A stretch of 64,000 nucleotides of DNA, taken from contig NZ_MAYT01000030.1 in NCBI RefSeq assembly GCF_001685015.1, forward strand, positions 1 to 64,000, given 5' to 3'. A model generated the notes under the pieces. The model did not search any database. It saw nothing but the letters and a program-made list of their open reading frames with translations, and was not told the origin of the DNA. Below, in pieces: positions 25,346 to 34,789 of this stretch (its first letter is position 1; every line of letters starts with the position of its first letter). Made by a program: the position numbers and the translations under genes. Source of the stretch: Pseudobacillus wudalianchiensis (lineage in GTDB: Bacteria; Bacillota; Bacilli; Bacillales; Domibacillaceae).

Positions 25346-26527
25346 TTATTGAATGGATAACCGATATAACTGCTGTTGATCACGTATGTCAACACCGTTC
25401 CAATAGGTCATGTACAATGCTCCATTTTGATATTCAAAATTACCATTCATTCTTCCTGGCAGCGTAGTCATTTTTTTATGATTTTTCCCGTCAAAGGTCA
25501 TTTGATAAATACTTTGTTTAGAAGCAAAATTATTCTCGTTATAATAAATATAGAGGGAGCCAATATAGAAATTGGACAAGTTCACGGAAGAGACTTTCTT
25601 GATTTCCTTCCCGTTTAAGTTCATTTGATATAAGTTTCTTCCATTAATTTTATCATCCCAATGAATAACACAGTAAATCGTATTATACTTTACCGTAATA
25701 GTATCGATATTATTGATTCCTGTTAGTAATAGTTTTTCTGATTTCCCTCCACTTGTTTCTATTTTAGAAAAGAATTCATTTACTTCAAAATCTGCATCCT
25801 CTTCATCGCTATTTCCTTCATACACATCATACACAAAATAAATCCAGCCATTGTGGACAGTAAACTCTTGTACCCATCCTGCTGGTTTGTATAAAAACTT
25901 TGTTCCCTTTCCGTTTACATTAACACTGAAAAAACCTTTTTCAGTGTAGTAGTAAATGTTGCTGCCATTGATCGTATACTGTGATGTGCTCACCGCTGAA
26001 TAAGTATATAGCAAGCTTCCTTTTAACGAATATTTTTGAAGCTTAGAAAGGTTTTCGTTAAACACATAGATGGCATCATTTTGTATACGGATATTTGAAT
26101 AGTTTCCTGCTCGAATGATAGAGGCCTTTTTTAATTTGCTGTCCGTTTTATAAATACCGGGTGTTTTTGTTGAAGAAGAGTCGATTACTACAAAGACAGC
26201 TCCTTGTTTTTCAGCAAAATGGCGCTGCGACGAATTATCGGAATCTGGCTCGTTATTGACTTTCAAGAGGGCAGCAGGGACGTAAGCAGACTTTTTATTA
26301 AAGGAGATCTCTGCCCAGCCGCCTGGTTTTATACTGAGAATAGAAACAGCTTGCCCTTTTTTTAGTGTGCCGATTGCTTTTGCTTTTGGACTTGGCTTCT
26401 CGCGAACGCTCAATGAAGCTGTGTTAACTACAGCCTTTTGGGAAGAACTTGCCGCAGTTGAAGCGGCAGGATGATAAAAACTAAGCATCATTACTGCCAG
26501 TGCTAAAATAACTATTAACTTTTTCAT
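25346..26527 (-). CDS. Secreted SH3-domain protein with DUF5050-like propeller repeats
   Basis: This 393-residue exported protein has a signal peptide (residues 1-25, MKKLIVILALAVMMLSFYHP, ending near STAAS) and no lipobox. A bacterial SH3 domain follows (about 32-92: VVNTASLSVREKPSPKAKAIGTL, GWAEISFNKKSAYVPAALL), then a repeat-rich region (110-390) in which Tyr-rich strands such as SNIYYYTEKGFFSVNVNGK and NTIYCVIHWDDKINGRNLY recur about every 45 residues, as in DUF5050 beta-propeller proteins. It is probably a cell-wall-associated sensor or scaffold. The start has GGAGG eight bases upstream. Confidence 0.82.
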   Translation of the reverse strand: MKKLIVILALAVMMLSFYHPAASTAASSSQKAVVNTASLSVREKPSPKAKAIGTLKKGQAVSILSIKPGGWAEISFNKKSAYVPAALLKVNNEPDSDNSSQRHFAEKQGAVFVVIDSSSTKTPGIYKTDSKLKKASIIRAGNYSNIRIQNDAIYVFNENLSKLQKYSLKGSLLYTYSAVSTSQYTINGSNIYYYTEKGFFSVNVNGKGTKFLYKPAGWVQEFTVHNGWIYFVYDVYEGNSDEEDADFEVNEFFSKIETSGGKSEKLLLTGINNIDTITVKYNTIYCVIHWDDKINGRNLYQMNLNGKEIKKVSSVNLSNFYIGSLYIYYNENNFASKQSIYQMTFDGKNHKKMTTLPGRMNGNFEYQNGALYMTYWNGVDIRDQQQLYRLSIQ

Positions 26528-26864
26528 ATGTATCCTCCATATTATGTATATAATTCCATTATAACATTATTTTAGCGATAAATAATTTATGAGAGTAGAA
26601 AGATTTTTTTAATCAATTATTAAAATAGTTGATCCAGTGGTGAGAGAGGAAGATAAAACAAATTAAAAAACAAATAGAGCCGCCCTCATATTGAACGGAT
26701 TGTTTTTGTTATTGAAAGATGAAGAGATTTTTTATAAAATTTAGAAAAGCGAAAAGAATTTTATTTTGCTAGCATAATAGGTTGTAATAAGAAAGGGAAG
26801 CATATATAATGTCTACTATATAAGAACAAATGTACACTAGAAAAGAACACGGGAGTGAGGAATT
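26528..26864. other. Divergent intergenic region upstream of hom
   Basis: This 337-bp A/T-rich stretch should contain the promoter of the threonine operon and that of the secreted SH3 gene. I see no T-box, lysine or other riboswitch signature and no terminator ahead of hom, so leader-type control of this operon is not evident. Confidence 0.5.
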
Positions 26865-28169
26865 GTGAGAGACAACATTAAAGTAGGTTTATTAGGGTTA
26901 GGCACAGTCGGAACAGGAGTTGTGAAGATGATTCAAAATCATCAGGAACAGCTCGTTCACCAAGTAGGGTGCCCGGTATCAATTAAAAAAGTACTAGTGA
27001 AGAATCCGGACAAAGTCCGTGATGTCGAACTCGATAGCAGCATCCTCACTACAGATCCGTATGATGTTATCAATGATTCAGAAATCGATGTAATTGTTGA
27101 AGTAATAGGCGGGATCGAGGAAACACGCCAGTACATAATCGATGCCTTGAATCTGAAAAAACAAGTAGTAACGGCTAACAAAGATTTAATCGCTCTTCAT
27201 GGTTCGGAATTGCAAAAAATCGCTGTAGAAAACGGCTGCGATTTATTCTATGAAGCAAGTGTAGCTGGCGGTATCCCAATCATTAAAGGATTGGCGGATG
27301 GCCTGGCTTCTGATAAAATTCAAAAGATGATGGGGATTGTGAACGGCACAACAAATTATATTTTAACGAAGATGACGAAAGAAGGCCTTTCTTATGAAAC
27401 AGCTTTGAAAGATGCCCAAGATTTAGGCTTTGCAGAAGCCGATCCGACGTCTGACGTAGAAGGTTTGGATGCGGCACGTAAAATGGCCATTCTTGCTCGT
27501 CTTGCGTTCTCGATGGATATTGAGCTTGATGATGTGTCAGTGAGCGGTATTTCAAGCGTAACAAAAGACGATTTAAAATATGGCAATATGCTCGGTTACA
27601 CAATGAAGCTAATTGGCTATGCTGACCAAGAAAATGATCGTGCGGAAGTAAGTGTTCAACCGACATTCTTAGAAAATAATCATCCGCTCGCTTCTGTTAA
27701 CGATGAATATAACGCTGTTTATGTTTATGGGGAAGCTGTTGGGGAAACGATGTTCTATGGTCCGGGAGCAGGCAGCTTGCCGACAGCTACTTCTATTGTG
27801 AGTGATGTGCTCGCTGTTGTGAAAAACATGCGCCTCGGCGTAAATGGCCGCAGTGTATTGGCGCCGCAATTTGATCGTCAATTGAAAGAAGCAAATGAGC
27901 GCTTTGCTAAATACTTTATCCGTTTGCACGTTCGTGATGAAGTCGGTGCTTTTTCTGAACTGACAAAATTATTTTCTAACCATTCGATCAGCTTTGAAAA
28001 AATTCTTCAGCTGCCGCTTGAAGAAGAGGGGCTAGCAGAGATTGTGATCGTTACTCATAAAGCATCAATGGAAAACTATCAAAATGTATTATCACAAGTA
28101 AAAGACCTGGATGTCGTAAAAGGAGTAGAAAGCTTCTACCGGGTTGAAGGAGAGGGAGCAACAAGATGA
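26865..28169 (+). CDS. hom: Homoserine dehydrogenase
   Basis: This 434-residue enzyme reduces aspartate semialdehyde to homoserine with NAD(P)H, the branch point to threonine and methionine. The N-terminal Rossmann motif is [13 protein letters not shown]. The catalytic signature [12 protein letters not shown] and the [23 protein letters not shown] region follow, and a C-terminal ACT domain (about 350-430, [15 protein letters not shown]) suggests feedback inhibition by threonine. Start is GTG behind GGGAGTGAGG. It overlaps thrC by four bases (ATGA), so hom-thrC-thrB is one translationally coupled operon, the standard Bacillus order. Confidence 0.95.
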   Translation: MRDNIKVGLLGLGTVGTGVVKMIQNHQEQLVHQVGCPVSIKKVLVKNPDKVRDVELDSSILTTDPYDVINDSEIDVIVEVIGGIEETRQYIIDALNLKKQVVTANKDLIALHGSELQKIAVENGCDLFYEASVAGGIPIIKGLADGLASDKIQKMMGIVNGTTNYILTKMTKEGLSYETALKDAQDLGFAEADPTSDVEGLDAARKMAILARLAFSMDIELDDVSVSGISSVTKDDLKYGNMLGYTMKLIGYADQENDRAEVSVQPTFLENNHPLASVNDEYNAVYVYGEAVGETMFYGPGAGSLPTATSIVSDVLAVVKNMRLGVNGRSVLAPQFDRQLKEANERFAKYFIRLHVRDEVGAFSELTKLFSNHSISFEKILQLPLEEEGLAEIVIVTHKASMENYQNVLSQVKDLDVVKGVESFYRVEGEGATR

Positions 28170-29227
28170 AATGGGAAGGCTTAATCAAACAATATAGAGA
28201 GTTTTTACCGGTAACAGAGAACACTCCGGAGTTATCTTTAATGGAAGGAAACACTCCGCTGATTCCACTCCATAATTTATCTAAAAAGCTTGATATTGAT
28301 CTTCATGTCAAAACAGAAGGCACAAACCCGACTGGTTCCTTTAAAGACCGTGGTATGGTCATGGCGGTAGCGAAAGCGAAAGAAGAAGGCAGCAACACGG
28401 TAATCTGTGCTTCTACCGGCAACACATCAGCTGCAGCGGCTGCTTATGCAGCTCGTGCGGGAATGCGTGCCATCATCGTTATTCCTGAAGGCAAAATCGC
28501 AATGGGAAAACTAGCTCAGGCGATGATGTATGGTGCTGAAATCGTTTCAATCGAAGGAAACTTCGATGATGCGCTCAAAATGGTCCGCAATATTAGCGAG
28601 CATTCACCGATTACACTCGTTAACTCAGTCAACCCATACCGGATTGAAGGCCAAAAGACAGCTGCTTTTGAAATTTGTGATCAGCTTGGCAAAGCACCGG
28701 ACGTTTTAGCGATTCCTGTAGGAAATGCCGGTAACATTACGGCTTACTGGAAAGGGTTTAAAGAATATAACGAAAAATTCGGCACAGGCCTTCCAAAAAT
28801 GCACGGTTTTGAAGCGGAAGGAGCCGCAGCGATCGTGAAAAACATGGTGATCGAGCAGCCGGAAACAGTAGCTACGGCGATCCGTATCGGTAATCCGGCA
28901 AGCTGGGATAAAGCAGTTGCCGCAAGAGAAGAGTCTGGCGGTAAAATCGACCTCGTAACAGACGAGGAAATCCTTGCAGCCTTTGAATTGATTACAAAAG
29001 AAGAGGGTATTTTTGCAGAGCCGGCTTCCTGTGCATCGATTGCTGGTATTATTAAACATCGCAAATCTGGTGAAATTCCAGCCGGTGTTACTGTTGCGGC
29101 TGTCTTAACAGGAAATGGCTTGAAAGATCCGCAAACAGCCATTGACCAAATTGCGAAAAAGCCAGTTGTTCTGCCAAATGAAGAAAAGGCTGTGTTTGAT
29201 TTTATCCAAGGAGTGGTTCGTGCATGA
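28166..29227 (+). CDS. thrC: Threonine synthase
   Basis: This 353-residue pyridoxal phosphate enzyme converts O-phosphohomoserine to threonine. The PLP lysine lies in [12 protein letters not shown] near residue 60, the phosphate-binding loop is [13 protein letters not shown], and the segment [19 protein letters not shown] is typical of the fold type II family. The length equals B. subtilis ThrC (352). It overlaps hom and thrB by four bases each. Confidence 0.95.
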   Translation: MKWEGLIKQYREFLPVTENTPELSLMEGNTPLIPLHNLSKKLDIDLHVKTEGTNPTGSFKDRGMVMAVAKAKEEGSNTVICASTGNTSAAAAAYAARAGMRAIIVIPEGKIAMGKLAQAMMYGAEIVSIEGNFDDALKMVRNISEHSPITLVNSVNPYRIEGQKTAAFEICDQLGKAPDVLAIPVGNAGNITAYWKGFKEYNEKFGTGLPKMHGFEAEGAAAIVKNMVIEQPETVATAIRIGNPASWDKAVAAREESGGKIDLVTDEEILAAFELITKEEGIFAEPASCASIAGIIKHRKSGEIPAGVTVAAVLTGNGLKDPQTAIDQIAKKPVVLPNEEKAVFDFIQGVVRA

Positions 29228-30114
29228 GTAAGCCGGTAACAATGAAAGTACCGGCCAGCACGGCCAACCTCGGGCCGGGGTTTGATTCCCTCGGCCTTGC
29301 TTTAAATTTATATTTAACATTGAAAATCACACCAGCTTCCGAATGGCACTTTGAACACCAGTCCCCCATGCTTGCTGGTTTGCCAAATGATAAAACGCAT
29401 CTCGTGTATCAGGCGGCTGAGAAAACGGCGAATGCTTACGGTGGCACTTTACCGCCTTTACACATCGTAATGGATAGTGAAATTCCGCTTGCCCGCGGAC
29501 TTGGCAGCAGTGCAGCAGCCATTGCGGCTGGCATTGAACTGGCAGATCGGTATGCGAATTTGCAGCTGTCTGATCAGGAAAAGCTAAAGATCGGCAATCA
29601 AATGGAAGGGCACCCTGATAATATTGGAGCGTCTCTGTTTGGCGGCATGGTCGCAGGTGTTTCGTTCGGTGAAGAAGCTGATATTGTGCAGCTTCCTGTT
29701 CCTGATGTAGATGTGGTCGTTCTCATCCCGTCCTATGAGGTCAAGACGAGTGATGCACGAAGCGTTCTGCCAGAAAGCTTCACAAGACAAAAAGCAGTAG
29801 AAGCGAGCGCGGTTGCCAATGTCCTGCTTGCAGCGCTATCTGCTGGCCATTATGAGCTTGCTGGAAAGCTCATGGAAAAAGATCAATTCCACGAGCCCTA
29901 CCGCCTGCAATTGATTAAAGAATTGCCGGAAGCGAGAAAGCTCGCTCATGAAGCAGGCGCGTATGCCACGGTTATTAGCGGGGCAGGCCCAACAATTTTA
30001 ACGTTTGCACCGAAAGGAACAGCATCTGATATCATATCGGTGTTCCGTGATCAGTTTACGGATTGCGATGTTAAGCAGCTTGATGTTCATACAGGCCGAA
30101 TCCAGTATACATAA
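29224..30114 (+). CDS. thrB: Homoserine kinase
   Basis: This 296-residue GHMP-family kinase phosphorylates homoserine for threonine synthase. The N-terminal [18 protein letters not shown] and the ATP-binding motif [18 protein letters not shown] are clear, and the C-terminal GHMP motif is [14 protein letters not shown]. It is the last gene of the operon; a strong hairpin terminator follows 50 bases after the stop. Confidence 0.95.
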   Translation: MSKPVTMKVPASTANLGPGFDSLGLALNLYLTLKITPASEWHFEHQSPMLAGLPNDKTHLVYQAAEKTANAYGGTLPPLHIVMDSEIPLARGLGSSAAAIAAGIELADRYANLQLSDQEKLKIGNQMEGHPDNIGASLFGGMVAGVSFGEEADIVQLPVPDVDVVVLIPSYEVKTSDARSVLPESFTRQKAVEASAVANVLLAALSAGHYELAGKLMEKDQFHEPYRLQLIKELPEARKLAHEAGAYATVISGAGPTILTFAPKGTASDIISVFRDQFTDCDVKQLDVHTGRIQYT

Positions 30115-30165
30115 AGCAAGCTCAAGTAATATACTGCAGTCTAATTAAACAATGAATCAACATGC

Positions 30166-30195
30166 AATAAGCCGAGCGGAAACGCTCGGCTTATT
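30166..30195 (+). terminator. Terminator of the threonine operon
   Basis: AATAAGCCGAGCG and its complement enclose a GAAA tetraloop. The 13-bp perfect stem ends in TTATT, so the U tract is modest. Confidence 0.85.
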
Positions 30196-30441
30196 CATTT
30201 ATTTGGAAAGCTAAAGGGAAGGTTCTGCATCTATCTAACAGGTAGAAGTGCTTTACTCAGGGCTGATTAATGCTTAGAAAAATTTAATGTTAGTTTCATG
30301 AGAATAATGGTTACCCTAGTGGCTGAAAACACCTCCTGCATCCTAAAAACGTTTTATTACTTGGGGAAGTAATCGAATAGGAAGAAAGCTACGGCTTAAT
30401 AGCCGCTTTGCCACTCTATTCAAATAATTAATAAAAAGTGG

Positions 30442-30469
30442 TTGACAATAAATGTGAATCGGTTATAAT
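30442..30469 (+). promoter_or_regulatory. Perfect sigma-A promoter of the FsrA-like sRNA
   Basis: TTGACA at 30442-30447 and TATAAT at 30464-30469 are separated by 16 bases, so both hexamers match the sigma-A consensus exactly. Transcription should start near 30476. Confidence 0.85.
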
Positions 30470-30475
30470 TGAAAT

Positions 30476-30492
30476 TGACATTCATTCTCATT
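30476..30492 (+). promoter_or_regulatory. Candidate Fur box at the transcription start
   Basis: TGACATTCATTCTCA (30477 onward) agrees with the 15-bp Fur core TGATAATNATTATCA at 11 of 14 fixed positions. It directly follows the perfect -10 element, where a bound repressor would block initiation. Iron-dependent repression is inferred. Confidence 0.6.
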
Positions 30493-30535
30493 ACCCCCTC
30501 TTTTATGAGATTGAAGCATTGCAGACTTAGAATAG

Positions 30536-30574
30536 AAGGATGGCGCATACAGGGCGCCATCCTTTTCTTTTTTA
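30536..30574 (+). terminator. Terminator of the FsrA-like sRNA
   Basis: AAGGATGGCGC pairs with GCGCCATCCTT around a 7-base loop and is followed by TTCTTTTTT. Confidence 0.85.
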
Positions 30575-30656
30575 TAAAACGGGATTGCATCTCATGCTCT
30601 CCTATCGTAATGTTAAAAGAGGCTGTAAAGCTCCTGTAAAAGAAAGGAAGGGACAT

Positions 30657-30935
30657 ATGAATAAAAAGGTACAGGAGGACCCTCGCTTCAAAATAGCAAA
30701 GAAAGAGGCATGGATAGGGATCCTATTGGTTGTGTTTAATTTTATCTGGTGGTATGGCTTTGCCTACGGGCTTGGCAGTGGTCCGCCTGAAAACTATACG
30801 TTTATTTTTGGGCTTCCAGCCTGGTTTTTTTATAGTTGTGTAGTGGGCCTGATTGTGATGATTCTTCTCGTATTCCTAACGGTCAAATTCTTTTTTAAAG
30901 AAGTGCCGTTCGATGAGGAAGGGGAAGAAAGATGA
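30657..30935 (+). CDS. yhdT: YhdT-family (DUF997) small membrane protein
   Basis: This 92-residue protein has two membrane helices (about 22-42 and 57-80) and the family features FNFIWWYGFAYGLG and GLPAWFFYSC. YhdT proteins are usually encoded just before the pantothenate symporter gene panF, exactly as here, where the two genes overlap by four bases. They are thought to be accessory to the symporter. ATG 30657 is chosen because GAAAGGAAGGG stands just before it; the frame is open further upstream into the sRNA terminator. Confidence 0.88.
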   Translation: MNKKVQEDPRFKIAKKEAWIGILLVVFNFIWWYGFAYGLGSGPPENYTFIFGLPAWFFYSCVVGLIVMILLVFLTVKFFFKEVPFDEEGEER

Positions 30936-32368
30936 ATATGTCTGTGATTTGGCCGCTTATTGTATTTCTTGTTCTTATTTTTTTTGTGGGGATTTATGCT
31001 TCAAAACACGTACAAAGTTCGTCCTCATTCATCCAAGAATATTTTTTAGGAAGCCGGGAACTGGGCGGATTTATTTTGGCGATGACGATGGCCGCTACAT
31101 ATGGAAGTGCCTCCAGCTTTTTAAGCGGTCCCGGTGCTGCTTATCATTATGGGCTTGCCTGGGTATTGCTGGCCATGAGCCAGGTAGCCACCGGATATTT
31201 TGTTCTCATGATTCTCGGTAAGAAGTTTGCCATTATGGCAAGGCAGTATAAGGCCGTCACCCTTGTCGACTTTTTATTTGCCCGCTATAAAAATCAGCTC
31301 GTCGTCATCCTGGCCGCTCTTAGCATTATCATTTTTTTATTTTCGGCCATGGTAGCCCAGTGGATCGGCGGTGCAAGATTAGTTGAATCCCTCACTGGCC
31401 TTTCGTACACAACGGCGTTGATTATCTTTGCGTCCTCTGTCCTAATTTATGTCGTAATCGGCGGCTTCCGTGCTGTTGCTATTACCGATATGGTACAAGG
31501 TCTCATTATGGTAGCGGGTACAGTGATTTTGTTCGTTGCGGCTTTAAAGGCTGGCGGGGGCATGGAGAATATTATGATGAAGCTTGGGGAGGAAAACCCT
31601 AACCTGTTAAGCCCGTATGGAAATGATCGCAGCCTGACATCGCTTTACGTTTCTTCTTTCTGGATTTTAGTCGGCGTCGGTGTCGTTGGTTTGCCGCAAG
31701 TAGCAGTACGGGCGATGAGCTATAAGAATGCTAAGGCGATGCACCGTGCGTTAGTGATCGGCACGATCGTTGTTGGCGTGATTATGCTGGGGATGCACTT
31801 GATTGGGGTCATGGCACGGGCCATTATTCCGGGTATTACGATCGGTGACAAGGTAATGCCTGAATTGGCGATGACCATTATGCCAGACTGGCTGGCCGGT
31901 ATCGTGCTGGCCGCTCCGATGGCGGCGATTATGTCTACGGTAGATTCTTTGCTGCTTCTCGTTTCTAGTGCTGTAGTAAAGGACTTATATTTACACTTTA
32001 TCAATAAGAAAGCAGAAGAACAGAAAGTAAAAAAACTGAGCTTTATCGTGACAACCATTGTCGGTATCGTTGTTTTTATCGTAGCTCTTCAGCCGCCTGA
32101 TTTAATTATTTGGCTGAACTTGTTTTCATTTGGGGGGCTGGAGGCTGTATTTATTTGGCCTGTTGTATTAGGCCTTTACTGGCAGCAGGCAAATGGTCCT
32201 GGGGCGGCCTCTTCTATGGTGATTGGCATGGTCTCCTATATTCTATTAAACACCTTTTATCCGAATGCTTTTGGTATGCATACTGTTGTTCTGCCCATTT
32301 TATTATCGCTCATTACATTCGTTGCCGTTTCTTTGTTAAGCGGACGGCAAAATTGGAAACAGGCCTAG
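30932..32368 (+). CDS. panF: Sodium/pantothenate symporter
   Basis: This is a 478-residue solute:sodium symporter (SSS family) with about 13 membrane helices. Typical features are YFLGSRELGGFILAMTMAATYGSASSFLSGPGAAY near the N-terminus, the IGGFRAVAITDMVQG signature and AAIMSTVDSLLLL for the second sodium-site helix. The coupling to a YhdT-type gene and the overall pattern identify it as PanF, which imports pantothenate for coenzyme A synthesis. A terminator begins within its last codons. Confidence 0.9.
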   Translation: MNMSVIWPLIVFLVLIFFVGIYASKHVQSSSSFIQEYFLGSRELGGFILAMTMAATYGSASSFLSGPGAAYHYGLAWVLLAMSQVATGYFVLMILGKKFAIMARQYKAVTLVDFLFARYKNQLVVILAALSIIIFLFSAMVAQWIGGARLVESLTGLSYTTALIIFASSVLIYVVIGGFRAVAITDMVQGLIMVAGTVILFVAALKAGGGMENIMMKLGEENPNLLSPYGNDRSLTSLYVSSFWILVGVGVVGLPQVAVRAMSYKNAKAMHRALVIGTIVVGVIMLGMHLIGVMARAIIPGITIGDKVMPELAMTIMPDWLAGIVLAAPMAAIMSTVDSLLLLVSSAVVKDLYLHFINKKAEEQKVKKLSFIVTTIVGIVVFIVALQPPDLIIWLNLFSFGGLEAVFIWPVVLGLYWQQANGPGAASSMVIGMVSYILLNTFYPNAFGMHTVVLPILLSLITFVAVSLLSGRQNWKQA

Positions 32369-32395
32369 GTTTACTCTAGGCCTGTTTCTGTTTTT
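32356..32395. terminator. Bidirectional terminator between panF and the convergent EAL-HDOD gene
   Basis: GAAACAGGCCTAG pairs with CTAGGCCTGTTTC. The stem includes the panF stop codon and is followed by TGTTTTT on the plus strand. The convergent gene ends inside this region. Confidence 0.8.
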
Positions 32396-33600
32396 ATCAT
32401 CTTATCTGCCCATTCTAGTGCCTCCTGGTAACAGTCCCAGAGGACATGATGTTCGAGCTGCTTTCCGCCGCTCACTCGATCAGCTGCTTTCCAATTTCCT
32501 TTTTCTATTTCCTGTATTAAAGAAAGCAGTTCAAAAAGGATGCCTTCCTTGAACAGGAGAGCTTGCTTTATTCTTTCGTCTACCGGCAGCTCCTGGAGAA
32601 GAAGATCCATTGGTTTGTTAATCAAAACGTCGATCATCGAAAGCATCCCTAATAAGAAAAATAATGACGGCGGCTCTTCTTTGAAATAAGATAAAGCTAG
32701 CAGCTCTAGCGCTCTGGCTCGTGTTAATGAAATGCGGACTACTTCTTCAGGGCATGTCGAACTAGGGAAGCCTATCATGATAAAGAACAGCCATTTTTTC
32801 AATTCTTCAAGTCCGATTAGTATAATGGCCTGCTGAATGGTTTTTACTTTTTTTCTTTGAATGAATGCTGTCCGGTTTAATAGCTTCAGCAATTTGTAAG
32901 AAAGAGACAAATCTGCTTCAATGTATTTGGCTATTTTAAGGATGTCAGGTTCTGGATTCAATGCCTCACGCAAAATAATAAAGTGCTGATTAGAAAATTG
33001 AGGGATTGATTCGCCGCTAACGAGTGTAGGTTTAGCGAAAAAGAATCCTTGAAATAAATCAAACCCTTCATTCAATGCTTCTTCAAAATGCCCTCTCGTT
33101 TCTACCTTTTCTGCAAGCCAGACGAGAGGAAATTTCTTCAACTCTCGTTTCATGTTAATTCTTTCAGCTTTTGATGTGCAGAGAAAGTCGACTTTGATAA
33201 TATCAGCATACTTGATCAGGTCTTTATTGCTGTCTTTTAAAAGAAAGTCATCGAGGGCAATTGTGTAGCCTTTTGCTTTCAGCTTTTGACAGGCAGACTC
33301 TATCTCAGTACTCGCTGCGATATCCTCTAGCAGCTCGACAATTATGTTTTCAGCAGGCAGAAACTCTGGGAAGTTTTGAAGGAGGAGATTTTCTGTGAAG
33401 TTAATGAATACTTGCTTTCCTCGGGAAAGTTTGTCGAGACCAATATGCAGCAAACTGTTTGCCAGCAATTCGATCGTTGCTTTATCGCCATTCATGTATG
33501 TGCCAGGATGTTCGCCTGCTTCATTGCGGTATAGCAGCTCATAGGCAACGGTTTGCTCTTTGCGATTTAATATTGGCTGTCTCGCCACGTGTACAAGCAT
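32371..33600 (-). CDS. YuxH-like protein with EAL and HDOD domains
   Basis: This 409-residue protein is built from an N-terminal EAL domain (about 1-195) and a C-terminal HDOD domain (about 200-395), the YuxH/CmpX-type architecture. The EAL motif is replaced by ELLYR, IALDDF lacks the FGTG extension, and the catalytic acidic set is incomplete, so it probably binds or senses rather than cleaves c-di-GMP. The HDOD part (ILREALNPEPDILKIAKYIEADLSLSYKLLKLLN) is a signal-output module. AAAGGGGGTG precedes the ATG. With the EAL protein at 19383 and the c-di-GMP riboswitch at 43413, it is one of three c-di-GMP-related items in the window. Confidence 0.87.
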   Translation of the reverse strand: MLVHVARQPILNRKEQTVAYELLYRNEAGEHPGTYMNGDKATIELLANSLLHIGLDKLSRGKQVFINFTENLLLQNFPEFLPAENIIVELLEDIAASTEIESACQKLKAKGYTIALDDFLLKDSNKDLIKYADIIKVDFLCTSKAERINMKRELKKFPLVWLAEKVETRGHFEEALNEGFDLFQGFFFAKPTLVSGESIPQFSNQHFIILREALNPEPDILKIAKYIEADLSLSYKLLKLLNRTAFIQRKKVKTIQQAIILIGLEELKKWLFFIMIGFPSSTCPEEVVRISLTRARALELLALSYFKEEPPSLFFLLGMLSMIDVLINKPMDLLLQELPVDERIKQALLFKEGILFELLSLIQEIEKGNWKAADRVSGGKQLEHHVLWDCYQEALEWADKMIKTETGLE

Positions 33601-33922
33601 GATTTCACCCCCTTTAATCCTTTTTTTGATTCGCTTATAGGTAAAAAGATATAATTTTTATTTGGGTTTGTCTACAAATAAATATAAAAAATGGTAAAAA
33701 TGGTCGCTCTATATCAAATACAATGAAAGATATTTGGAGTTGATTGATAGAGGCCTGAAGAGAGCCAAGGCTTGATCTAGATCCGTTTTTTCTTGTGCAG
33801 TTAGACCAGCTCGTGTTAAATGAGCTGTAGAATACTGCCAAAATTTCGGTTTAATAAAAAAAATGCTTGTTATTTTCATAGGATTGCACTACTTTAAAAA
33901 CAGAATAAAGGAGGAATGTTTG
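33601..33922. other. Divergent intergenic region, EAL-HDOD gene to nitrilase gene
   Basis: These 322 bp lie between divergent genes and must hold both promoters. An imperfect inverted repeat, AGCTCGTGTTAAATGAGCT, is seen near 33810. No ORF with a ribosome binding site or known regulatory RNA is recognised. Confidence 0.45.
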
Positions 33923-34780
33923 GTGAAAATGCGAGTGTCCGCTGTTCAATACCATTTGCATAGCATTGCATCGTTTGAAGAATTTGCTGCTCAATGCGAA
34001 CATTATATAAGGGCAGCGATGGAGTTTGATGCCGAATTTGTTTTATTCCCGGAATTTTTTACGACACAGTTAATGTCAATCGGTGATGAAGAGGGGAAGG
34101 TCCTCAAAATCACAGATCTGCCGCAGTTTACGGATCGATACAGGGAATTATTTAAAAAGCTCGCTCAAGAGTACAATATTCATATAATTGCCGGTACGCA
34201 CGTGATCAGCAAAGGCGAACAAATTCAAAATGTGGCTCATTTGTTTTATCCAGATGGCCGCGTTGGCCAACAGGCGAAGATGCATGTAACCCCTGTGGAA
34301 GTGGAAGGCTGGAACATGGCACAAGGGGATGAATTCCAAATTTTCGACACAGAAAAAGGAAAGATTGCTATTTTAACATGCTATGATATCGAATTTCCTG
34401 AGATTGTGAGAATGGCAAAAGCTAGAGGCGCAGATGTGATCTTCTGTCCGTCTTGTACGGATGACCGCCATGGCTTCTACCGGGTTCGCTACACGAGTCA
34501 TGCCCGTGCTATCGAAAATCAAGTCTATGTAGTGTTAACGGGTACAGTCGGTTCACTGCCAACGGTGGATTTGATGCGGGCAAACTTTGGGCAGGCGGCC
34601 ATTATTACACCGAATGACGTGCCGTTTCCTCCTGCGGGGATTTTAGCAGAAGGCGTCATAAATGATGATATGATTATTACAGCTGATCTTGATTTAGAGT
34701 TGCTTGAAAAGGTCCGTCAGAAGGGTTCTGTGACCACATGGCGTGATCGCCGTATAGATCTTTATCCTGATTGGAAATGA
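33923..34780 (+). CDS. Carbon-nitrogen hydrolase (nitrilase superfamily)
   Basis: The Glu-Lys-Cys triad of the nitrilase fold is visible: Glu44 in VLFPEFF, Lys in QQAKMHVTP and Cys in AILTCYDIEFPE, followed by GADVIFCPSCTDDRHGFYRVRYTSHARAIENQ. At 285 residues the protein is a single catalytic domain that should hydrolyse an amide, nitrile or N-carbamoyl bond; the substrate is unknown. GTG 33923 is chosen since AAAGGAGG ends eight bases upstream; ATG 33929 is the alternative. A GNAT gene follows after nine bases. In B. subtilis YhcX a GNAT and a nitrilase domain are fused in one protein, in the opposite order. Confidence 0.9.
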   Translation: MKMRVSAVQYHLHSIASFEEFAAQCEHYIRAAMEFDAEFVLFPEFFTTQLMSIGDEEGKVLKITDLPQFTDRYRELFKKLAQEYNIHIIAGTHVISKGEQIQNVAHLFYPDGRVGQQAKMHVTPVEVEGWNMAQGDEFQIFDTEKGKIAILTCYDIEFPEIVRMAKARGADVIFCPSCTDDRHGFYRVRYTSHARAIENQVYVVLTGTVGSLPTVDLMRANFGQAAIITPNDVPFPPAGILAEGVINDDMIITADLDLELLEKVRQKGSVTTWRDRRIDLYPDWK

Positions 34781-34789
34781 GGGAGACTT

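Larger units (their letters stand above)
30476..30574 (+). ncRNA. fsrA: FsrA-like iron-responsive small RNA
   Basis: A stand-alone transcription unit of about 95-100 nt has a perfect sigma-A promoter, an overlapping Fur-box-like site, an unpaired C-rich motif (CCCCCTC, 30494-30500) and a strong terminator hairpin with a U-rich tail. No ORF with a ribosome binding site lies inside. This is the plan of FsrA, the Fur-repressed RNA of B. subtilis whose C-rich loops pair with ribosome binding sites of iron-using proteins. The segment around the C-rich motif also resembles what I recall of FsrA. It lies between the threonine operon and yhdT-panF. Confidence 0.75.

Noticed and set aside
26528-26864. 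Search for a T-box or lysine riboswitch before hom
   Set aside because: No T-box sequence, specifier context, lysine aptamer core or terminator is present.
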